A DNA stretch of 64,000 nt. Origin: Acetobacter musti (lineage in GTDB: Bacteria; Pseudomonadota; Alphaproteobacteria; Acetobacterales; Acetobacteraceae). A program made the translations under genes and the position numbers. The DNA lies in contig NZ_WOTB01000001.1 in assembly GCF_011516835.1 (NCBI RefSeq), positions 62,001 to 126,000 of the forward strand, read 5' to 3'. How positions within the stretch are numbered: position 1 is the stretch's first letter; every line of letters starts with the position of its first letter. A model generated the notes under the pieces. It did not search any database. It saw nothing but the letters and a program-made list of their open reading frames with translations, and was not told where the DNA came from. Shown here in pieces: positions 8,793 through 18,038 of the stretch.

Positions 8793-9518
8793 CTATGAGT
8801 TTAATATAGTTGATGATTCAATGCTGTTTTCTGTTATGCAGAGAGGTGGTATGCATATATATGAATCCATATCCTTGTATTTTTCCGTCATTACATGATC
8901 AATTGATGTGTTTTGTAAAAATCTATTTAACTGCGAGTGAAAAAATACAGAATTCTGTAAGGGAATACAGAAAGAAGTTAGTTTTCTGGCGCCCTGTGGC
9001 GAAATTGCATATCCGCAGATGCCGAGGGTTCTGAAAAGACGAAAAGGATGTGTTGAAACATCAATTTTTTTAAATTTATCTGAATTTTTTACAACACTGT
9101 CCTGAGAAAATGTCGCCAACGCAACGCCCCGTCCTTCTCCCATTCCAAACAGGACCGAGGTATCGTAATTATTACCCCACAGAACAATATCCCAGTTGTT
9201 TTCTAACTGGGACAGAACTTTCTGAGATTCATCAACGAAATTCCTGCACAAAATGGCGTCGTCTTCAAATATACAAGCTGTTTCTCCATAATCGGCAACG
9301 GAATTCCATAATAGAACATGAGACATTGCTGAACCAAGAGCCCCCTTTTTATAAGAGATATCCGGAGCAATCACATTACTCTCAATCAGTTCTTCCATAT
9401 TGAGAGAGTTTCCATCAATAGCAGAAAATCTCCTTATATCGCTTACATGTTCATTATGCCGCGTAAATTCGTTCATTCTTTGTTCATCACAATCGCGATT
9501 TATAACAATGTATTTCAT
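8793..9518 (-). CDS. Glycosyltransferase family 25 (LPS biosynthesis type)
   Basis: A 241-residue enzyme of the GT25 family, which adds sugars (often galactose) to lipopolysaccharide or capsule on the cytoplasmic face. Signs: KYIVINRDCDEQRM at the start, the FSAIDG segment, GALGSAMSHVLLW (residues about 60-75), the metal-binding acidic motif in ACIFEDDAIL, WDIVLWGNN, and GYAISPQGARKL. It is complete and has the usual length. It is the first gene of the AT-rich cassette in its direction of transcription, and IS5 debris begins about 30 bases upstream, so its original promoter may have been lost or replaced. Confidence 0.88.
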   Translation of the reverse strand: MKYIVINRDCDEQRMNEFTRHNEHVSDIRRFSAIDGNSLNMEELIESNVIAPDISYKKGALGSAMSHVLLWNSVADYGETACIFEDDAILCRNFVDESQKVLSQLENNWDIVLWGNNYDTSVLFGMGEGRGVALATFSQDSVVKNSDKFKKIDVSTHPFRLFRTLGICGYAISPQGARKLTSFCIPLQNSVFFHSQLNRFLQNTSIDHVMTEKYKDMDSYICIPPLCITENSIESSTILNS

Positions 9519-9554
9519 AAGTGTTCCTTCCTGTTTTAATTTGTGTAAATATAC

Positions 9555-10300
9555 AAAATCAATAAATCACTAACTGCATGATTCAAAACGCATTGAATGA
9601 ATTTTCCTGTAACTTTGCAGATATGGACAATGATCAGCCAGGCATGAGGATGAAATTGTGACCTCGACACCTCTGCTGAACGCCGGTAGCGCCTGAGGCA
9701 GACAAAGCTGCACTCCACGATCCAGTGTTCTGGCCTGATGACAAAACATACCATCCGGTTTGATCGCCTGGCGATTTTGATGCCCATCGCCTGAATTACG
9801 TGAGTGCGATGTAAATCTTTTCCCCGGCATAACCGTCATCGCCAATCAGATGCCGTAACCTAGAAGGAGCTTTCTGATCGGGGTGACCACCAGCGGCGCA
9901 TCATTTCAGTTCTGCACGTCAGCAGGGTGAAGAGAGGCCCGATAGCGTGTTCCAGCGTCTAAGTCGCGATACAATGTTTGAAACTCTTGATCTTTGTACC
10001 AGCGCCGCAATCAGGTGGGTTACCATGTTCTGCTGTTTTTACAGGTGTGCTATCGATGAGTCCGACTGAAGCGTTACCTCGCGGCCATCCTGCTTACGTG
10101 ACAATATGACGAGGAGATACGGTTCATGACCTTCCCGTCATCGTTCACGAATTCATCTGTAGAAATATCCCTGCAGGTTTTGAAAAGCGGGAATGGCGTG
10201 AGCGGTTGCCACATTGGCACCCGGCTGTGACAATAAGAGAATTCCTTCGACGGCACGTCGCAGGTTCATGCGCCAGAGACGTCCTGACTATTTCTTTCCG
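9555..10300 (-). pseudogene. Decayed IS1031-like (IS5 family) transposase
   Basis: Piecing together three frames on the minus strand gives an IS5/IS1031-type transposase. From high to low coordinates: RRAVEGILLLSQPGAN (N-terminus), an SRKQDGREVTLQSDSS-like stretch, VKTAEHGNPPDCGAGTKIK (for VKTTE-GG-RGYDAGKKIKG), DDGYAGEKIY (second catalytic Asp region), then ARRSNRMVCFVIRPEHWIVE and CLRRYRRSAEVSRSQFH (the W-VER-x-W-L-R-RRL end with the catalytic Glu). Many frameshifts and stops are present. IS1031 elements are characteristic of cellulose-producing acetic acid bacteria. Confidence 0.75.
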
Positions 10301-10304
10301 GGCG

Positions 10305-10990
10305 TCAGGGGGAGGCATTCAACGTCCGTTTTACATTACGCAGGCCACCTGCATATTCAGGCCTTATTTTCTGAGGCTGAAGATGAAGTATGCAACGATG
10401 TGGATGGCGGCCATGAATGGATGAGCGCACCGGTCGTATCGTGTTGTCATCCGCCGCCGGTCTTTGAGTTAGCGAACATGTTTTTGATGGGATGTGGTTT
10501 TTTATACAGACGCCAGCTGTAAGGCGGCTTTGCTTTCTAGTTTTTCCCCGGAGGAATACAGGCACGACCCTGACCATCATACATGGCATGAAGCTTTGAG
10601 TTCAGACCGCCTTTTGTTCGTCCGGGATGGTGGGAAAACTCCCTTTCTGAGCAGAGAGGCCGCTGTATTCCGGGTGCCCTGAGATGTGTCGCATCGGTCA
10701 TCAGACGTTTTGAACGGCCAGCGCGTTCTGTCAGGGCTGTAAAAATCCGGTCGAAGACACCCCGGACGGCTCCGGCAGATGAAGCATTATGCAAGGACTT
10801 ATGAGGATCACAGGCTTGAAGGGTGTCTTTCCACTGAAGGCCGTTACGGATCACACAGACGATCCCGCTCAGAACGCGACAGTCATCGACCCGGGGCGCG
10901 CACTACGTGCCAGAGGAAAAAACGGCCCGATCCGCTCCATCTGGCACTCAGACAGAAAATACGCCTCATTTCCAGCGGTCAGCCTGTGAA
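10305..10990 (-). pseudogene. IS5-family element with internal deletion (lacks catalytic core)
   Basis: Reading leftward from about 10990: an end sequence TGTTGTGATTCACAG, a start resembling MSECQMERIGPFF, then VIRNGLQWKDTLQACDPHKS, GVFDRIFTAL, RLMTDATHLRA (first DDE Asp), GRTKGGLNSKLHAMYDGQGR. It then jumps directly to ACIPPGKN, followed by a frameshifted KAKPPYSWRLYKK and NMFANSKTGG tail. The segment that should lie between DGQGR and ACIPP (about 50 residues with the second Asp) is missing. That same middle segment is present in a sister copy at 28.1-28.6 kb, which in turn lacks the N-terminal half. Confidence 0.75.
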
Positions 10991-11376
10991 TCACAACACG
11001 CCGCAGGAAAATCATAACCTCTTATACCACAGAACACAGCTACTGACCTGTGTGAGTGAGGCATGACCCCGGCTCTGACGCTTCTGATGGGAAAGAGTCT
11101 GCCTGATGACGAGGACGCGGAACTACGAGATGACTATTCGGCCTTTCTGGCCCCGGCGGGTCATCCCGAAGCGTTCCGAAACAGCCTCAGAAGAAACATC
11201 GCTGTAACCGACAGGAGATTAGAAGCTTCCCCCTCCCGGTCCCGCAAGCCCAGCCGATCACCCGGCGCGAGATCCACCCCCGCGCAACACCCTCAGCAGC
11301 ACCGCACAAAGAAAAATCCCGGCCCGGAAAACCGGAGAACGCCCCGGCCCCCATACCCGGCAGGGACCATCCCGCC
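10991..11376. other. Gene-poor interval downstream of fumC
   Basis: No gene I can support. The open frames here look like antisense or random reading. The last part (about 11230-11376) is very C-rich and lies just after the fumarase stop codon; no clear terminator hairpin was found. Confidence 0.35.
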
Positions 11377-12822
11377 TTATGCCCCGGCAAGCCCATGCCC
11401 GACCATTTCAAGCGGATTGACGTATTTATTGAACGTCGCCTCATCGACCCCGGAAGCAAGCGCCGCCTGCCGCAGCGTTTCGTTCCGCTCCATGGCGCGA
11501 TGAGCAATCGCCGACGCCTTGTCATACCCGATGGCCGGACTCAGCGCCGTGACCAGCATCACGGATTCCTCGACATACTGCTTAATCCGCTCCTCGTTCA
11601 GCGTCGTGCCCTCAACCGAGAAGACGCGGAAATTGTGGCAGCCATCAGCCAGAATACGAACCGCATGCAGCACATTGGCAACGATGACCGGACGCATCAC
11701 ATTGAGTTCGAAATTGCCCTGCGCTCCGGCAAACGCCACCGCCGCGTCATTGCCCATGACCTGCGTGGCGATCATGACCATCGCCTCGCACTGGGTCGGA
11801 TTGACCTTGCCCGGCATGATGGACGAACCAGGCTCGTTTTCCGGCAGATGCAGCTCGCCAAGACCACAGCGCGGCCCCGAACCGAGCCAGCGCATGTCGT
11901 TGGCGATCTTCATCAGAGCGACCGCCACACCGCGCAGCCCGGCGGAAGCCCGCACCATGGCGTCCAGGCCGCCCAGCGCCGCGAACTTGTTGGGCGCGGT
12001 AATGAAAGGCTTGCCTGTCAGCTCCGCGATCCGCGCGGCAATGGCTTTCCCGAACCCAGGAGGCGCGTTCAGCCCCGTGCCAACCGCCGTGCCCCCGGCC
12101 GCAAGCTGCGCCAGACCGCCCCGCGCCGAACGCAGCGCATCAAGCGCATCCTCAAGCTGCTGCGCCCAGCCAGACCATTCCTGCCAGACCGTCAGCGGAA
12201 CAGCGTCCTGAAGATGAGTACGACCGATCTTGACCACGTTCTTCCACGCAGCGGCCTTGTCGCGGATACCGGCGATCAGAGCCTCCACCTGCGGAATCAG
12301 CGTGTTTTCGATCTCAAGCAGAGAGACGACATGCATCGTGGTCGGAAAGGAATCGTTGCTCGACTGACCCATATTGACGTCATCATTCGGATGGATCGGC
12401 GTTTTTGACCCGATCTTGCCGCCCAGGAGCTGAATGGCCCGGTTGGCGATGACCTCATTCACGTTCATGTTCGTCTGCGTGCCGGAGCCGGTCTGCCAGA
12501 CAAAAAGCGGAAATTCCGCGTCCAGCCTGCCTTCGGTGACCTCATCGGCCGCTCTGATGATAGCGTCCGCCTTCCATTGCGGCAGCCGCCCGTCAGCGGC
12601 ATTCACCAGCGCCGCCGCTTTCTTCACAATGCCATAAGCCCGGCAAAGCTCGATCGGCATGACATCGCGCCCGATGGAAAAATGGACAAGGCTCCGCTGT
12701 GTCTGAGCCCCCCAGTAATGATTCGCGGGGACCTCGATCTTCCCCATCGAATCACTCTCGACGCGGCTGCCCGTCGCATCGATGCCGACCGGAATATCAC
12801 GCAATGTTTGGTTTTCAGTCAT
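11377..12822 (-). CDS. fumC: Class II fumarate hydratase (fumarase C)
   Basis: 481 residues from the ATG at 12822. It converts fumarate to L-malate in the TCA cycle, as a cytoplasmic tetramer without an iron-sulfur cluster. Visible marks: DSMGKIEVPANHYWGAQTQR, WQTGSGTQTNMNVNEV, HPNDDVNMGQSSNDSFPT (B-site and catalytic His region), KIGRTHLQDAVPLT (active-site TH), GGTAVGTG, and the family signature GSSIMPGKVNPTQCEA with the catalytic serine loop. An in-frame extension to 13038 exists but reads unlike fumarase, so it was left out. The gene stands alone, with repeats on its upstream side. Confidence 0.96.
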   Translation of the reverse strand: MTENQTLRDIPVGIDATGSRVESDSMGKIEVPANHYWGAQTQRSLVHFSIGRDVMPIELCRAYGIVKKAAALVNAADGRLPQWKADAIIRAADEVTEGRLDAEFPLFVWQTGSGTQTNMNVNEVIANRAIQLLGGKIGSKTPIHPNDDVNMGQSSNDSFPTTMHVVSLLEIENTLIPQVEALIAGIRDKAAAWKNVVKIGRTHLQDAVPLTVWQEWSGWAQQLEDALDALRSARGGLAQLAAGGTAVGTGLNAPPGFGKAIAARIAELTGKPFITAPNKFAALGGLDAMVRASAGLRGVAVALMKIANDMRWLGSGPRCGLGELHLPENEPGSSIMPGKVNPTQCEAMVMIATQVMGNDAAVAFAGAQGNFELNVMRPVIVANVLHAVRILADGCHNFRVFSVEGTTLNEERIKQYVEESVMLVTALSPAIGYDKASAIAHRAMERNETLRQAALASGVDEATFNKYVNPLEMVGHGLAGA

Positions 12823-13407
12823 ATCAGACTCCGTGAACAGAGAATCACTGAGACAGTGGGCGTGCACGGAAGATAGGTCTTTCCGACGCAGCGCGCCCCC
12901 GCTCTCCCGCAAGTGTGATGCCAGAGCGCTGGTTCGTGATAAGAACTGAGCCGGAATAAGAACTGAAACAGACTGCACTTCTTCGCAACGGAAAACAGTG
13001 ACCCTGAAAACTGCTTTCCGTCGGCCGGATTTTACCATCAGTCAGATTTTTTCGCTGCCCGGACTTCCCGGCGGCAGATTTTCCTTCAGCCCGCAATGGA
13101 AATGCACCAGAAACGGCAAGCCAGAGCATGCTTCTGCCTTTTCCAGGCAGAAAGCACTCTCACATTCTGCCCCACGCCCGCAAAGGGCCATCACGCGAAG
13201 GCGCACCCGTTCACCCTGTCCGAATTACCGCTTCAGGATCAGAAGGTCCGCATTTCCTGCAGAGGAGTCCACGAGAAAGCCCCGAAAATCACTCTGCCTG
13301 TATCCACAGACACCGCGGATACCATCCAGAGACTGTCTCAAAGGCGTTTATGTATTTTGCAAACAGAAGACAAAACAAGGGCTCTGCCCATTAACCCCTT
13401 TATTTTA
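12823..13407. other. Long fumC upstream region
   Basis: About 585 bases between the fumC start and the palindromic repeat. I see no supportable coding gene: the open frames present on both strands have no family features. The promoter of fumC must lie in the right part of 12823-13000, but I could not assign it. Confidence 0.35.
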
Positions 13408-13460
13408 ACAAGCCGGGATCAAAGGGACTGCGTCCCTTTGTGGGGTTCGGGGCAAAGCCC
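13408..13460. repeat. Dispersed GC-rich palindromic repeat, copy B (inverted)
   Basis: Read on the minus strand this is GGGCTTTGCCCCGAACCCC, ACAAAGGGACGCAGTCCCTT and TGATCCCGGCTTGTT. This is the same core as copies A (51-107) and C (15140-15194), but inverted in orientation. It stands between fumC and the HdeD-like gene. Confidence 0.75.
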
Positions 13461-13519
13461 TGAAAACCCACCTGATGAAACCAAAGTCCATCCCACGATA
13501 CACTTCCGATAAAAAAACA

Positions 13520-13597
13520 GAAGTTTCCGGGTGCCGCCTTTTTTCAAAAAGGCGGCTTCTTCCGAAGCTTTTTGAAAAAAGCTTCACCAGAAACTTC
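13520..13597. repeat. Multi-stem palindromic element
   Basis: Outer arms GAAGTTTC (13520-13527) and GAAACTTC (13590-13597) enclose two hairpins in tandem: GCCGCC-TTTTTTCAAAAA-GGCGGC (13533-13556) and GAAGCTTTTTGAAAAAAGCTTC (13564-13585). The nested design resembles REP/BIME or a very small MITE. Its right end lies 50 bases from the stop of the convergent HdeD-like gene, so the T-rich hairpins may also serve as a terminator. Confidence 0.65.
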
Positions 13598-13646
13598 TTT
13601 ATGATTTACAGCGGCTTCTGAAACAGTTTCTCAGTCCCGCCGCCAT

Positions 13647-14192
13647 TCAGAACCCGGTTCCGATCATGCCCCGCCGCAAGGCCAGGCCAAACTGAATCCA
13701 GCCGACACCGGCAACAATCAGTTCAATAGCGATCAGAGTGCCGACCAGCCACAGCCCGGACCAGGGAAGCGTCGCATAGAGCATGGTGCCCACCACAACG
13801 CTGACAAGACCCCCGAGCAGCACCATCCACCAGCCGGATATCGCCCGGTTCTGAAAGGCCACGATAACCCGGACCATTCCGGCGACAACCATGCACATCG
13901 CAATGAAGATCGTGATGATGACCGATCCGGTCGCCGGCTCCTCTATCAGAAGCCCCCCGCAGATCAGATACGCAATGCCGAGCAGAAGAGAGAGGAGCAG
14001 CCCTCCCGTCTCCCTCACCGCGAAGGCATGAAAAATCTGCACAACGCCCGCGATCATGACCAGAACGCCAAGAACCATGGCACTCGCCAGCGTGACCGAA
14101 ACGGCGTCGACCCACGCGACCGCACCGAGAATGACGCTTGCAAGCCCAAGGGCCACAAACACCATCCATTGTTTCCCACCAGGACCATTCAT
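13647..14192 (-). CDS. HdeD-family membrane protein
   Basis: 181 residues from the ATG at 14192, which has a GGGAGAG ribosome-binding site. The protein is almost entirely hydrophobic, with six predicted membrane helices in three similar pairs (WMVFVALGLASVILGAVAWV, AMVLGVLVMIAGVVQIFHAF, LLLSLLLGIAYLICGGLLI and so on), the layout of the HdeD/DUF308 family. In E. coli, HdeD helps cells survive acid at high density. In an acetic acid bacterium a role in acid tolerance is plausible but not shown. No operon partner is close on this strand. Confidence 0.85.
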   Translation of the reverse strand: MNGPGGKQWMVFVALGLASVILGAVAWVDAVSVTLASAMVLGVLVMIAGVVQIFHAFAVRETGGLLLSLLLGIAYLICGGLLIEEPATGSVIITIFIAMCMVVAGMVRVIVAFQNRAISGWWMVLLGGLVSVVVGTMLYATLPWSGLWLVGTLIAIELIVAGVGWIQFGLALRRGMIGTGF

Positions 14193-14472
14193 CGTCGCTC
14201 TCCCTGCTTTTCCGTCCCGACTGTAACGCATACAGCCCGACGCCGCATCGCCGATCCTGACGGGAGAAATGCATTGTCAGCAGGAAGACCCGATACCGCC
14301 CGCACCAGCCCAGCCAGAAAACCGACCGGCCCTCGCAACAAAACGTCCTGCAGTGAGAAGCAAATACAGATGAGCAAAGCCGGGGAGGGACGATGAAAAG
14401 CAGATCCGGCACTCAGACCGAACCTGCCCTGTCATCCCCGGAAGTTACAGCCAGTTCAACCCGGCCAGGCCG

Positions 14473-14874
14473 TCAGCCGGAAACAGGCGGCTCCTGCGAA
14501 GCCCTGTTCCGTTCTCTCTGCGCGTTCTTATAGACAAGACCGGGAAGAATATCGGCCAGCCCTCTCACCGTCGCGTCACGGGAAAGCCCCGTCTCCTCCG
14601 CAAAAATCCGGATCTGCTCCTCGGAGATCAGAGTCGTGATCAGATGATCGACCAGAGATTTCTGCGTCTGGGCGCTGCGCCAGAATTCGAGAAGCCCTTC
14701 CAGCCCCGTTTCTTTCGCGCGGGCACGCACAACCGGAATGCCAGGGCTCCCCTCCTTGCCCAGATACTCAACGACCGCAGTGGAAAGACCCGAATGATCA
14801 CCATGCGCCCGCGTCAGCGTGTCAGCGATTGTATTGAGAGTACCACCGAAATTGTCTCGAAGAGTATTAGCCAT
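14473..14874 (-). CDS. YidB-like (DUF937) protein
   Basis: 133 residues from the ATG at 14874 (MANTLRDNFGGTL). The sequence has the pattern of YidB/DUF937 proteins: a short N-terminal helix, then AVVEYLGKEGSPGIPVVRAR, LLEFWRSAQTQKSLVDHLI, ISEEQIRIFAEETGLSRDATVRGLADILPGLV. This last stretch (hIsxeQlxxla-xtGLs-x-a-x-xLaxlLPxLV) is diagnostic. Function is unknown in all members. The longer in-frame start at 14979 is disfavoured because its 35 extra residues are unlike the family. The protein is soluble, with no signal peptide. Confidence 0.8.
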   Translation of the reverse strand: MANTLRDNFGGTLNTIADTLTRAHGDHSGLSTAVVEYLGKEGSPGIPVVRARAKETGLEGLLEFWRSAQTQKSLVDHLITTLISEEQIRIFAEETGLSRDATVRGLADILPGLVYKNAQRERNRASQEPPVSG

Positions 14875-15139
14875 TGGACAGCTCCTTTTGCCGCAAAGGA
14901 ATGCAGAGCAGACAGGCGGCCTGTCCGTTGAACGCGGCGTTGCGCGGAAGGTTTGCAGGCAGAGAGGAAACAGACTCACGATATCACGCCGTCTTGATCA
15001 TGCGTCTGAGAGACTGCGGACACAGAACGGATGAACCGCAGCACCGTAAATAAATTGAATTAATTTAAGATGTTACGGCCTGAGAATGAGAACGGCTGTC
15101 CCCGGACATGATGGAACTGACCGAGCGGAGTGTTTTCCA

Positions 15140-15194
15140 GGGCTTTGCCCCGGACCCCACAAAGGGACGCGGCCCCTTTGATCCCGGTCTGTTA
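15140..15194. repeat. Dispersed GC-rich palindromic repeat, copy C
   Basis: GGGCTTTGCCCCGGACCCC followed by ACAAAGGGACGCGGCCCCTTT and GATCCCGGTCTGTT. Same orientation as copy A. The first palindrome is preserved. In the second, the centre differs (GCGGC against GTAGT), but both arms change together so that pairing is largely kept, which points to selection on secondary structure or to gene-conversion-like spread. Confidence 0.75.
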
Positions 15195-15369
15195 AATCGC
15201 CGCCTGGTTCCGGGGGTGTAAATCACTCAGACTGTCCCCGGCCGCCGGCGCAACGTAAAAATCGCGGATACGTTTCGATATCAAACCGAAAATGTCCGGA
15301 ACATTCTGGAATCCCGCTTCCCGATCATCCCGTCCCCGAAACCAGCCAATACCCCCACACACACCGGCG

Positions 15370-15412
15370 AAAAGAAAAAGACCTGTTCCCGCACCGCAGG
15401 GACAGGTCTTCT
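15370..15412 (-). terminator. Rho-independent terminator for the DsbA-like gene
   Basis: On the minus strand, AAGACCTGTCCC, a GC-rich loop, and GGGAACAGGTCTT form a hairpin followed by TTTTTCTTTT. It lies about 140 bases past the stop of the DsbA-like gene (15554). The stem is 12 bases with one mismatch. Confidence 0.7.
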
Positions 15413-15553
15413 GCCACATCATCGCAAACCACCGCCCCGGCCTGCCGGCGCCGCACGGAAAAAAGACCAGATTCTCTCTCATGAACACCGGACAGGCCGG
15501 CACGGACATTCCGGCCCGGCGCTCAGAACATCCGTCCGCGCCGCCATCCGGTC

Positions 15554-16354
15554 TCAGCGACCCGAATGCGCCGCCTTCAGTGCGTTTTTCAGATCGTCCG
15601 CGGACGCCGCGCCCGGAATAATCATCTTCTCGTCGATCACGAAGGTCGGCGTGCCGTCCACGCCAACCTTCTGCGCAAGCGTCAGATTGTCCTGCACCGC
15701 ACTGGCGACAGCCGTACTCTTCATATCCCGCTCCAGCCGGTCCGCATCGAGACCGACAGACCCCGCCAGCGTACGGATACGCGCCATGGACGGCGTCTCG
15801 CTGTCGTTCATCATCACATGCTGAAGCTTCATGTACCCGCCCTGCAGATTCGCCGCGAGCAGCGCCTGCGCCTCAAGCTGACTGTTCGGCCCAAGCACCG
15901 GAATCACTTTCTCGACCAGCTTCAGCCCCGGCTCCCCGGCCACCAGCCTGTCGAGATCCGGCAGAACCTTCCGGCAATACGGACAGCGCGGATCGTAAAA
16001 CTCCACGATCGTCTGCGTCCCCCGCGGATTGCCGAGCACCACATCCGCAGAACTCCCGGCAAGCTGCGCCCGGTTCTCGCGAACGACCTTCAGCGCGTCC
16101 GCCTGCTTCGCCGCCTCGCTCTGCGTCCGCAGGGAACTGATCGCATCGGCCAGGATCGTCGGATCGGTCTTCAGGGCCTGACGCACGATGGAGACGATCT
16201 CCTGCCGCTGCGCCGCCGTGAACGTCTCATCCGCCCGCGCCGGCGCCAGAGTCAGCAACCCGGAAGCCGCAAAGGCAGCCAGGGAGAGAGACGCGATACG
16301 GCCGCGAAGACGAAAAAACCGGGTGCCGGAAGGGGGGGCGGAAAAAAATATCAT
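15554..16354 (-). CDS. DsbA-family periplasmic thiol oxidoreductase
   Basis: 266 residues. A long Arg-containing n-region and hydrophobic core (SLSLAAFAASGLLTL) with cleavage near ARADE form a signal peptide. A helical spacer of about 75 residues follows, then the thioredoxin-fold domain with IVEFYDPRCPYCRKVLPDL, where CPYC is the redox motif. The cis-proline loop is GVDGTPTFVIDEKMI. The N-terminal spacer and CPYC place it with the Com1/ScsC-like branch of DsbA proteins, which oxidise or isomerise disulfides in exported proteins. The true start could be a few codons later. No partner DsbB or DsbD is adjacent here; a DsbD-like gene lies at 44-47 kb. Confidence 0.88.
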   Translation of the reverse strand: MIFFSAPPSGTRFFRLRGRIASLSLAAFAASGLLTLAPARADETFTAAQRQEIVSIVRQALKTDPTILADAISSLRTQSEAAKQADALKVVRENRAQLAGSSADVVLGNPRGTQTIVEFYDPRCPYCRKVLPDLDRLVAGEPGLKLVEKVIPVLGPNSQLEAQALLAANLQGGYMKLQHVMMNDSETPSMARIRTLAGSVGLDADRLERDMKSTAVASAVQDNLTLAQKVGVDGTPTFVIDEKMIIPGAASADDLKNALKAAHSGR

Positions 16355-16423
16355 GCCGCTGCTCTACCCCAGCCTGGCCTGCTTGTGAATGTCCGACCCT
16401 TCTGGAAAACAAACGCCGGAAAA

Positions 16424-17977
16424 TTATGGTTTCAGCGCCAGCGCCCCGGTCAGATCGCCCAGCGCGATCCCGCTGCGCCGCTTCACCGACTCATCGCGAA
16501 CCACAAGGCCGGGCAGGGGTTTCAGCCCGAAACGCCGGTTCAGAAACCGCTGAATCGACGTCGTGTCATACGGCGTATGATCCACGAACCCTTTCTTCGC
16601 GAACGGCGAAATGATGATCGCCGGAATCCGCGAGCCCGGCCCCCAGCGATCCGCCTTCGGCGGCGCCACATGGTCCCACAGCCCGCCATTCTCGTCATAC
16701 GTCACCACGACCAGCATATGCGGCCATTGCGGGCTGTGTTCGAGATGGTCGATCACGTCGGCCAGATGGGCGTCACCCGACGTAATATCCGCATAACCCG
16801 AATGCTCGTTCAGATTGCCCTGAGGCTTGTAAAACGCCACCTGCGGCAGCCGCCCGGCGTCGATGTCGGCAATAAACGCGCTCCCGGCCAGCCCGCCATC
16901 CCGAAGATGCTCCCGCCGGGCGTCGGTCCCCGGCGCATAGGCCTTGTAATAGTTGAACGGCTGATGATGCGTCTGGAAGTCCGGAACCGGGCTGTGAAAC
17001 CCATGCGTCAGCACGTCTTCCCACGCCCCGCTGTACCACGCCCAGCTGACCTTCCGGTCCGAGAGACGATCCCCGATCGTGGCCGCCGTCTGCGGCACCA
17101 GTGTCGTCGGCCGCTCCGGATCGGCCAGCGTCGGATCACCCCCCTTTACGGGCCGGCTGCCACTCGGCTGATACGGCGGCTGCATCGTGTTCACCGCATA
17201 GAAATCGGGGGTGAGATCGCCGTCATGCTTGAACTTCGGTGGTCCGTCCAGAGCCGATTTCGGCGCGTTCGCCGCCAGCAGCAGCGCCGTCCCGTCCGCG
17301 GTGGCCTCAGCGATCAGCGACGCCGCCGGGCTCTTGTCCGCATGAGGATAATAGGGTGCGCAGGCGCAAATCAGCCATTGATGATTAAAGAACGAGCCGC
17401 CAAACCCGCCCATGAAGAAATGGTCCGCCAGCGTGTAGCGCTGCGCAACCTTCCACATCTTCATGCGCGAGCCGTCCCAGTTGGCCATCACCATCGCGCC
17501 GACATTCGTCCAGGCCACGAACTGGTCGTTCTTCCCGCCATTGATCTGCATCTGGTTCTGATAATACCGGTGCCACAGATCCGTCGTCGGCACCCCGTCC
17601 GACACGTTGAACCCGTCCTTCGCATCGACCGAGAACGGACCATTCGGCAGATGCGCGCTCATCGCCTGGGTGACAGCCGGCGTCACGCCCCAGGCCGTGA
17701 TCCCGCCCCAGACCGGCGGAAGCTCCGGCAGCACGCTGCCATCGCGGTCGCGCTGGATCTTCGCGCTGTCCGGCGCCTGATCGAGCCCTTCGGCGCCAGG
17801 AAAACGGCCATAGAGACTGTCGAAAGAGCGGTTCTCGTCATAGATCACGACCACGGTCTGAATCTCTGACAGGCCGCCTGCGCGGGGCGCGGACGCCGCG
17901 GTCCCGGCACCCGCCGGATAAAGCGACAGCACGCACAGTCCCGCACAGGACAGCGCGGCTTGCAGGCTGCGTGGCAT
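16424..17977 (-). CDS. Secreted phosphoesterase / acid phosphatase (phospholipase C family)
   Basis: 517 residues from the ATG at 17977 (GGGAGA ribosome-binding site; the frame extends to 18040 but would overlap the divergent gene). A signal peptide ends near the Ala/Gly-rich GAGTAASAPRAGG. The domain follows the Pfam phosphoesterase pattern: VVVIYDENRSFDSLYG (metal-binding Glu-Asn), LADHFFMGGFGGSFFNHQWLI, SWAWYSGAWE, QVAFYKPQGNLNEHSGYAD, VVVTYDENGGLWDHVAPP and GPGSRIPAIIISPFAKKGFVDH. These match AcpA/PlcC-type enzymes that release phosphate from esters in the periplasm. Divergent from a di-haem peroxidase gene with only 61 bases between starts. Confidence 0.92.
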   Translation of the reverse strand: MPRSLQAALSCAGLCVLSLYPAGAGTAASAPRAGGLSEIQTVVVIYDENRSFDSLYGRFPGAEGLDQAPDSAKIQRDRDGSVLPELPPVWGGITAWGVTPAVTQAMSAHLPNGPFSVDAKDGFNVSDGVPTTDLWHRYYQNQMQINGGKNDQFVAWTNVGAMVMANWDGSRMKMWKVAQRYTLADHFFMGGFGGSFFNHQWLICACAPYYPHADKSPAASLIAEATADGTALLLAANAPKSALDGPPKFKHDGDLTPDFYAVNTMQPPYQPSGSRPVKGGDPTLADPERPTTLVPQTAATIGDRLSDRKVSWAWYSGAWEDVLTHGFHSPVPDFQTHHQPFNYYKAYAPGTDARREHLRDGGLAGSAFIADIDAGRLPQVAFYKPQGNLNEHSGYADITSGDAHLADVIDHLEHSPQWPHMLVVVTYDENGGLWDHVAPPKADRWGPGSRIPAIIISPFAKKGFVDHTPYDTTSIQRFLNRRFGLKPLPGLVVRDESVKRRSGIALGDLTGALALKP

Positions 17978-18038
17978 TGCGTCAGTCTCCCGTGTCAGCT
18001 GCGGAAGCAGGCCGGAGCCCGTTCCGGAATGATGGGTC

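Noticed and set aside
15566-17869. A 767-codon plus-strand open frame
   Set aside because: Arg/His-rich antisense reading of the DsbA-like and phosphoesterase genes, which have clear domains and motifs on the other strand.
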